A DNA stretch of 64,000 bases, from the NCBI GenBank assembly GCA_002105175.1, contig MCGE01000043.1:62001-126000 (forward strand). Direction: 5' to 3'. Origin of the DNA: Absidia repens. Taxonomy: Eukaryota; Mucoromycota; Mucoromycetes; Mucorales; Cunninghamellaceae. The notes beneath the pieces were generated by a model, which worked only from the letters and a program-made list of their open reading frames with translations, did not search any database and had not been told where the DNA came from. Made by a program: the position numbers and the translations under genes. Each line of letters opens with the position of its first letter. Positions within the stretch are counted from its first letter, which is position 1. Positions 57,471 to 64,000 of the stretch are shown here, piece by piece.

Positions 57471-58530
57471 TTATATATATATATATAGTCATTGACTTAA
57501 AACCACTTTTAAATACTAGGTTACTTTGAGATTGTATATAGATACTGAATATCAACCTGTCCCTCTCTCCCCTCACCACGTTGCAAATAAAAGTCGTCAT
57601 TTTTCCCATCAAATCAAATGAGATTAGCTTGGCCTCTAGGAGACCTTATTAGGTCTTTCTCAAAATTCATACGTTGATTATCGCCACGAATTCAATATGT
57701 CAAATTCAGAGCAGCAGAAAAATCATAATCAATTGTTCTCTTCCGAAATAGGCAATTGCTTATGGAGCTGTTTGTCAATAGTTGGAATATAGGAATTGTA
57801 TGATATTGTACAGAATGGTGGAGTAGAAAATAGTCTGTTGTTTCGTAATCATAAGACGCAGTAAATTCTCTTATTTACACCATCTGCTTTGTTGGTATTA
57901 ATATTATTCAAAAAAGGGATGGTAAATTGCTGTATAAACCAATGGTAAACAAACGGGGAAAGCAATAAAAAAAGAAGTTGTTGTGGCAGCTCACATCAGT
58001 TACGTAGTTTATTCACTTCATTACTGTTGTAGTATTTTTCAAATAATGTGACAATTGAAATATAAATAAAAGTGATGCCCTACTTGCAGAAAAACGATTA
58101 TTTTTTTTTTCGAAAAGTGCAACATCTTTCTATACAAAAAAAAAAAAAAAAAATGCAACATCATAAGAATCACCATAGTCAGATGAGAAAAGCCCCATGA
58201 TGAATTCACATGAGTTGAGTACAAAACATTATGGCCAGCATACTTTCTGGAGGGGTTTGTGTCACCGATGCCTTTCTGAAATTTGTCAATTATTTTGTAT
58301 TATGTTGATCACACATATAGAAAAGGATTTCTTTTGTTCTTTAACCTAAATTGTTTCATAATACTGCACTGTACAGCTTGCTCCTAGAAAACCTCACCTT
58401 GCATATTAGTACAGTGTGGATAAATTAAATTTACATGACAACTTGGTGGGCGGAGTTTCAAGTTTATCTGACAAAAAAAAGAATTTGCGGCTTTTTCCCG
58501 TTTTCCTTTTTCAATTTCTACTTAATAAAA
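57471..58530. other. AT-rich spacer and promoter of the GPALPP gene
   Basis: Starts with a (TA)n run at 57472-57485 and contains A/T homopolymers near 58098 and 58137. GCACTGTACAGC near 58366 is another TACTGTAC-like palindrome. No coding frame is supportable. Confidence 0.45.
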
Positions 58531-59738
58531 ATGATAGGACCTTCCATACCGGAGCATCTTTTAAAGAAGAAACAGGATCAAGATCTTCATCAGGATGAGG
58601 ATGAATTCCCACCTTCCACTAATGAAAGCAGCAGTCCCACCGAACAGCCACCACCAAACCAAGACCTGGATGATGACGACTTGGCTGACGCATTTATGCC
58701 TGAATTACCACCCGATCTTTTACCACAATCACCACCTCCACCATCAGCCGCCACCACGACCACGAAACGGCGCACAATGGGGCCAGCACTTCCACCTCCC
58801 ATGAGCTCCTCATCAGCTTATGATGTCCATGATGATGATATTGACACGATTGGTCCGGTAATGCCGTCACAGTACGATCGGGAACAAGCCGCGCTTTCTT
58901 CGACAGTTGCAGCCATTGAAGAACGCGCAAGGAAAAGTGAACAGGCAATGACCGAGGTAAGCAAAAGAAAAGTATCGATGATCATACTGCATTCATTTAG
59001 CGGAAGGAGAGATAAGGAGTGGGGAAGGGAAGGCTCTTCACTATCTCATACTCACACACATTTGTTTGTTGTAGGCTACATCAGGGCAAAAAAAAGTGGA
59101 ACGACCAGAATGGATGTTGGCACCTCCGGATGTGGATTATCTGAAAAATGGTAAATAAAACCATGGTAAGGGAGGGAGGAGGATTCATACTGAATGACAC
59201 TTTTTTTTTGTTGTTGTAGCTAATACTGGGCGTACACGGACATTCAATCAGCGCACGGTGGATGCAGCAACGAGGGATAGCAGTGGATGGACAGACACAC
59301 CAGCTGACAAGGCAAGAAAACAGCTACAAGGGGATACTGGTGGCAATGATAAGTCGAAACGGGCACCTCCTCCTAAACCTACACAGGCTGAATTGGAAAC
59401 TCGACGAAAAGTGGAACAACATAACGTAAGTGTGGCACCACCTCTCTTGTAGTGGCATATTATGTTGGACATCAAATGACCGTTTTTTTTTTTCAATAAC
59501 ATACTAGCAATCAGAGCGCTCCATGTCGTTACTGGAATTACATCGTATGAACAAAGGCAAAAAACGCAAAACCGGTAGTAATGCTGAAGAGGACCCAAGC
59601 AAGCGTCCTTTTGATCGAGAAAAGGATCTGATGGGGTCAAGACAAATGAGCAAAAAGCAAAAGGCGGAATTATTGGAAAAATCAAGCGAATGGTCTGATC
59701 GGTTTAGTAGCAATACTCGAAGTGGCTCATTTTTATAG
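58531..59738 (+). CDS. GPALPP motif / DUF3752-containing protein
   Basis: Exons 58531-58956, 59075-59150, 59220-59425 and 59508-59738; 312 residues. N-terminal short motifs of the GPALPP type recur: MIGPSIPEHL at 1-10, MGPALPPPM at 83-91, IGPVMP at 107-112, separated by acidic and Pro-rich linkers. The C-terminal DUF3752 region includes VERPEWMLAPPDVDYLKN, RTRTFNQRT, PPKPTQAELETRRKVEQHN, SLLELHRMNKGKKRK and RPFDREKDLMG. The human relative is GPALPP1; the molecular role is unsettled, with a likely nuclear location given basic stretches. I start at the Met within the first GPALPP-like motif. Confidence 0.88.
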
Positions 59739-60093
59739 ATGATATTCGGTATAGTTTAGTAGTTTAGCTTCGTTTAGTTTATTATATATATTATATCATA
59801 TATTTGGTTTTATAATAAAATCATTCTTGGTCAATTGTGATTCTATTGTTGCGTTTATATAGTATAGGTTCTTTTTTTTTTTTTTTTTTTTGGGAAGTAG
59901 CTACAGTTTATTAAAATAAGTTGAGATGGATAAGAAATAATTCTGTCTATGTTTTAGTTTTATTTTACATCGCCCCCAAGAGGTCTCAAAAAAATGCTTT
60001 TACGTCGTTTTAATTTTCAGTTTCCATCGTGCAAAAAAAGTTGCACTTCGTCTCAATTGAAACTTAAAATACTGTAGTCAGTGGAAAGGGGCC
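59739..60093. other. Convergent 3' spacer
   Basis: Between two genes that end toward each other. TATAATAAAATC near 59812 is the likely poly(A) signal of the GPALPP gene. T-run near 59872-59891. No gene. Confidence 0.5.
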
Positions 60094-60810
60094 TTACGGG
60101 TGGGGTTTTTTTCCTTTTTGTAGTAGACATCGAACAATGCCGCAGAACCAATATAGATGAAGGGGAAGGATAATCAAGGCGACGATCCACAAATGGGTAA
60201 GGCGATGGTGGTACTTCAGCATATATATGAGCGCCATGTGATAGATGATGCGAAGAAAGAAAAAGGCAGTGGCGAAAAGCCAATCGCATCGCCAGCGAGG
60301 ATAGATGGCACCGACGGCAAGAATGACCGTGGGCAGTTCAAGGATGGCGTTGGTGGTGAAGAAGGATGATGATCGGCATCGCATTAACCAGAAAAGTACC
60401 GCCGTATAAAGTGTATGATGAATCCAGCCGGTGGCTAGTGTGACGCGCGAGGCGTAATAGATTAAGCCGAGCCCCAGATCCAGGATCAAATAAGTGATAA
60501 AAAAACATGTCAGGGCTGTATGCAAAGGTGAGTCGGCACTGATCTGCTGCATGTCCCATCCAGACCGAAAAAATTGATATATGTGAGGCAAGGATATTAA
60601 TGTGCACATCACACTGCTGGCAAGGGTAAGCAGCCAACTTATTTGTTTCTCGGTCCTTGCAGCTCTACCATCGCCAACGCAAATAGAAAAGTACATACCA
60701 AGAGTAAGAAAACTACAAAGAAATGACATAGCTACCACTGGTTCTGCCACCAGTTGTGTCAAGCTTGGTTTGACATCTGCATTATAATAACTAGTTATTA
60801 TTTCGCTCAT
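60094..60810 (-). CDS. TLC-domain multi-pass membrane protein
   Basis: 238 residues, intronless. About seven hydrophobic segments (28-46, 57-75, 98-120, 130-143, 153-170, 177-198, 207-230). The TRAM-LAG1-CLN8 signature is visible: TCFFITYLILDLGLGLIYYA followed by GWIHHTLYTAVLFWL with the His pair at 131-132, and FFFLRIIYHMALIYMLKY late. Family members include ceramide synthases and smaller TLCD proteins acting on membrane lipids. Size and the lack of a ceramide-synthase Lag1 motif point to the TLCD/TMEM136-like branch. Start chosen at the Met before EIITSYYN; upstream codons are an AT-rich leader. Confidence 0.82.
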   Translation of the reverse strand: MSEIITSYYNADVKPSLTQLVAEPVVAMSFLCSFLTLGMYFSICVGDGRAARTEKQISWLLTLASSVMCTLISLPHIYQFFRSGWDMQQISADSPLHTALTCFFITYLILDLGLGLIYYASRVTLATGWIHHTLYTAVLFWLMRCRSSSFFTTNAILELPTVILAVGAIYPRWRCDWLFATAFFFLRIIYHMALIYMLKYHHRLTHLWIVALIILPLHLYWFCGIVRCLLQKGKKPHP

Positions 60811-61032
60811 AGTATAAAGGGAAAGAGAAAAAAAAAATAAAGAGAAAGGTGATGAGGGAAAATATGGGTCTTTTATTTGATCAAGGGGTGGGGGCATCAC
60901 TGTATAATAGAAAAGAATATGCTTGACAACAAAACAAATTGAGACAGCATTTCCATGAAATGTCGTCAATCCCAAAAATTAAAAAGATGGAATGAAGGAG
61001 GATTTTATAGTGCAATATTATTCAATGTCTGT

Positions 61033-61082
<50 letters not shown>

Positions 61083-61659
61083 TATAGTCTGTAGTTTTCT
61101 ATTAGTTTATTAACTTTAGATTGAGACGCAATATAAAAGAATTTTGACGCAGATGATTTGACTCCGCAAAATCGGAATCAGTCAATGGTCCATACCCTCT
61201 TTTTAATGGCTTTATTTTATACCACATGCAAAATAAATAAAAATAATACATCGTATGTCTAGTCTAATGACTCCACCAAAAATACAGCCTTTAATGATTT
61301 ATATAAATGCCTGCAAATACGTCACTGTTGAGGATTGTCAAGGATGAATTTGATTTTGGGAACTCTTGGTTTAAAATATTCTCATGCAAACCACAATCCC
61401 TCCTTTTTTTAGGCGTCCCAAGTTGCTTTCTGCGCATCTAAAAAACTATCTTCCTACGTCCTAATTTTCAATCCTTGTCTTCCAAAAAAAAAAAAAAAAA
61501 AAAAAAAAGCTTTGTCTCAATTGAAACTTGAAATCCTGTATCCCAAGGATATTAATTACTAATTCAAATACAGTAACTCTTAACAGTCTTCACCTTATAC
61601 CAGTCCAATCCCATTCGCAAATCATATATAGTCTACCCATATTGGTCACCAACCACACC

Positions 61660-61690
<31 letters not shown>

Positions 61691-61868
61691 CAAAAGACGA
61701 CACAGTAAATAAGATAAATAAAAAAATGAATAAAATGGTAAAATTTTATTTGATAGAGATAAACAATGAAAGGGATAAAAAAAGATCTATAACTATATAA
61801 ATATATATATATATATATATGAGGATGTAAAAAAGAACGAAAGAAACGACCAAACTAAATAAGCACCA
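60811..61868. other. Spacer with very long T and A tracts
   Basis: Holds T47 at 61035-61081, an A24-type run at 61485-61508, a T28-type run at 61662-61689 and a (TA)n run near 61800. CAATTGAAACTTGAAATCCT at 61520 repeats a segment at 60054 (CAATTGAAACTTAAAATACT). No gene is supportable. Confidence 0.5.
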
Positions 61869-63236
61869 CTAAGCAATGGACTTCATAGCCGATCGATACC
61901 CACGGTTCTTTGCACATTCCTTCTTGAGATTGTCGGCGATCGGCAAGTCCCATTGGCCACTGGCCATAAAGAGGCGAGCGTAACGGAGACACAGTTCTTC
62001 ACGGAAGTTGGAGTAAAGTTTGCGATTGTACTGACGTTCCTTGCGGCGCGTATTTTCCGGGTACTTGTGCGTTTGGTGAATCAAGAAATCATCAGGGAGC
62101 ACCACATAGTCGATGCCAGACAAATAAATTTCGAATAAGCAAGCGGCCTTGTTAGCGCCATAACCAATAAATCGTTCATCACACCAAGGGGTCGATTGTT
62201 TGTTGTAGATGATGTAAGGTTCGTAAGAAAAGTCGTACTCGGTCACAGTGTAGTCCTGGGAGGTCGCGTACCAGCGCGCATAATCGGTGGCGCCATGGCC
62301 CTTGACCCAGCCCTTGTGGAACATGTCGATCTTGCCCTGGTCCACTTCTTCCAACAAGTCCTTCTTGGTCGATGGGAATGTTGTAAAATCAATCCCGTCC
62401 GCTTGAGCCACATATTCAAACGCTGGTACTACCAATGCACGTTGTCGTCCATCCTCAGGTTGCATGTATTGGGCAAGTCGCGAGGGATCATCACGTAGGG
62501 ATCGGAGGTTGGTGCATAGATGGAAGTCCACATCAAGCATCATGACATAATCAGTGCGTGCGAAAAACTTGGCAACATTGCGCCACAGGTTGAATTGGCG
62601 GTCAAAGGTATCAATAATCAAATGGATATCCACGTACCGTTGCATGTCAGCGTTGTTGTCAAGAGTATGGGCAAGGGCTTCGAGCGTTTGCTCCTTTTCA
62701 TCGTCGTCGTTCACGTGGATGGCCGCTGAGATCGGTCCCTTGTAGTTGGTAGCAAGGCGGCTGAGGACAGGGAATCGGTCTTTAGTCACGAGGGTAGCCA
62801 GTGTAATGTCCTTGGTCGAGAAACCTGTGCTAGCGCTGCTGGTAGTGGTGTTTTTCTGTGACTGGGATCGGTGATGGGCTTTGTGATAGTATGGTTGGAG
62901 ATGCGAGGGTTGCATGGCATCCGAGAAGATTTTTGACATGATGTAAGATTCACTCATGGTGGATTGAGAACCATGCCAGGTGACAATGGCTTTGTCTGGG
63001 TTTGATGATGAAGATGAAATGGGTTCTAATTCTTGTGCCTGTGCCTCGACTTGTTCCTTCCGTTGTGGTGGAGGCGGTGGAAGATCAATGGGGGGCCGTG
63101 TGAGATTGGTGGTATGGTCTAGTTGATGAGAGTTATTGGTGTAAAAGTAACGGGCGGTATAAAGAAGAGAAAGGAGCGCATAACCAATCACAAGGTATTG
63201 GATTAGTTTGGTGGCTGTTTGTTTGGCATCCGGCAT
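61869..63236 (-). CDS. LARGE-like glycosyltransferase, family 49, type II membrane protein
   Basis: 455 residues, intronless. A short cytosolic N-terminus, one signal anchor (about 11-31, LIQYLVIGYALLSLLYTARY), a Pro/Ser-rich stem, then the Glyco_transf_49 domain: DITLATLVTKDRFPVLSRLA, ISAAIHVNDDDEKEQTL, VDIHLIIDTFDRQFNLWRNV, the metal-binding DVD at 235-237 in YVMMLDVDFHLCTNL, ALVVPAFEYV, KGHGATDYARWY, YEPYIIYNKQSTPWCDERFI, DYVVLPDDFLIHQTHKYPE. In animals this fold extends matriglycan or adds glucuronic acid. Fungal members are uncharacterised as far as I know, so the sugar is unknown. Probably Golgi-resident. The leader upstream of the Met is a long pyrimidine tract. Confidence 0.9.
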   Translation of the reverse strand: MPDAKQTATKLIQYLVIGYALLSLLYTARYFYTNNSHQLDHTTNLTRPPIDLPPPPPQRKEQVEAQAQELEPISSSSSNPDKAIVTWHGSQSTMSESYIMSKIFSDAMQPSHLQPYYHKAHHRSQSQKNTTTSSASTGFSTKDITLATLVTKDRFPVLSRLATNYKGPISAAIHVNDDDEKEQTLEALAHTLDNNADMQRYVDIHLIIDTFDRQFNLWRNVAKFFARTDYVMMLDVDFHLCTNLRSLRDDPSRLAQYMQPEDGRQRALVVPAFEYVAQADGIDFTTFPSTKKDLLEEVDQGKIDMFHKGWVKGHGATDYARWYATSQDYTVTEYDFSYEPYIIYNKQSTPWCDERFIGYGANKAACLFEIYLSGIDYVVLPDDFLIHQTHKYPENTRRKERQYNRKLYSNFREELCLRYARLFMASGQWDLPIADNLKKECAKNRGYRSAMKSIA

Positions 63237-64000
63237 GAAGGAAAGAAGAAGGAATGTATAATGTCGAGTTGAAGGAATGTATAGAGCGGGAAAAAGGGGA
63301 TGAGGAAGGGTGAAAGGAAAAAGGGAGGAAGAAGAAAAGAAGAAGAAAAAAGAAAGAAAAAAAAAAAGGTAGAAAAAAAAAAAGATAAGTAGGACAGAAC
63401 GGAAGAAGAAGAAGAATGAAAAAAAAAGAAACAAGAGAAATTACCTTTGGGTAAAAGTCAAAAAAAAAAAAAAAAGACCTAGTACTCGCGCCGTTCGAAT
63501 TTCATTTATTGGTGGTAGCACATACGCTATTGCCCCGCTTTCAAACTTCAGGTTCTGGCCCGACTCACTTTTCTGTATGCACGAGCGGAAGTGCTTTGAA
63601 AAATAGAAATGCACTACACTATAGCCAGTCACCCAGGGTGCAACACGATCAATCCATTTGTCACAAAAATTGATCACTTACTGCCACAGACCCTTGAGAG
63701 AGGGGGGGAACGGGGAATGATCTCCAATACAGTATATATTAATTAATTCTTGGGCTATGTCGATCACAACACCAACACCTAGCCTATCAGATCTGTACAG
63801 AATTTTACCTTCCCCTATTTTGAGATAAGAAAAAACAAATCAGTACGTCGGAGTTGGATCGTCCAAGGGGATGGGTTCCGATACAGAACATATATACATA
63901 GTAACAAGTCTCTGATATGCGTTTATTTTAGTTTTTACTAAATATTGACTCAATACAGGACGAAGAAATAACTGACTGGTATATGCAGTAAACTAAGCGA
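63237..64000. other. 5' flank of the glycosyltransferase and window end
   Basis: A long purine-rich run on the plus strand (63310-63440) is the pyrimidine-rich leader of the glycosyltransferase. Beyond it is AT-rich DNA. A minus-strand frame at 63441-63677 lacks an ATG and a recognisable domain. No gene called. Confidence 0.45.

Noticed and set aside
63441..63677. Possible 5' exon of the glycosyltransferase
   Set aside because: No ATG, no needed splice site, and the downstream gene has its own Met and signal anchor.

Overview
The window looks like nuclear DNA of a filamentous fungus, most probably an early-diverging one (Mucoromycota, Mucorales-like). The evidence is short GT-AG introns of roughly 50-110 bases interrupting recognisable eukaryotic genes, AT-rich spacers full of A/T homopolymers, tandem F-box/LRR genes, and a multi-exon PD-(D/E)XK-like gene that resembles a protein family I recall from Mucorales. 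Genus cannot be fixed from the sequence. There is no rRNA, CRISPR or bacterial-style operon, and I found no convincing tRNA.

Left third (1-23600): four minus-strand F-box/leucine-rich-repeat genes (1461-2609, 3803-4963, 7336-8481, 10254-11183). The first two sit in a recent tandem segmental duplication, and one duplicate has been split by a 1.2 kb repeat element. Next come a small secreted eight-cysteine protein (12411-12674), a zinc metallopeptidase with a C-terminal jacalin-like lectin domain and an apparent frame break (13563-15832), a 236-base tandem duplication, a ten-exon nuclease-like gene whose last two exons are out of frame (18628-20968), and mitochondrial BolA (22198-22563).

Middle (23600-44400): mostly conserved housekeeping genes. 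They are a PMC1-type Ca2+ pump, an alpha/beta hydrolase of the acyl-protein thioesterase family, an O-methyltransferase, a 93-residue putative mitochondrial membrane protein, an AVT-type vacuolar amino acid transporter, the CCR4-NOT subunit NOT2 and the PIN-domain endoribonuclease SWT1. Between 31.9 and 38.2 kb lies a dense block of non-coding repeats. Two copies there carry an insertion at exactly the same internal position, and one insertion encodes a 90-residue unknown ORF.

Right third (44400-64000): non-LTR retrotransposon 3' ends lie tail-outward around a 570-base near-perfect foldback element, and the last retroelement poly(A) ends about 110 bases before APC1 (47444-54204). APC1 has seven exons and a probable GC-AG intron. 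After more repeats come an F-box-like gene, a GPALPP-motif protein, a TLC-domain membrane protein and a LARGE-like family 49 glycosyltransferase.

The genes do not form one pathway. The most unusual feature is a high-copy repeat family with a shared core of about 90 bases, at least 13 copies in 64 kb, in several subfamilies. Most copies read on the minus strand and end in AATAAA-like signals. Its members account for much of the intergenic DNA, and nothing coding in it explains it.
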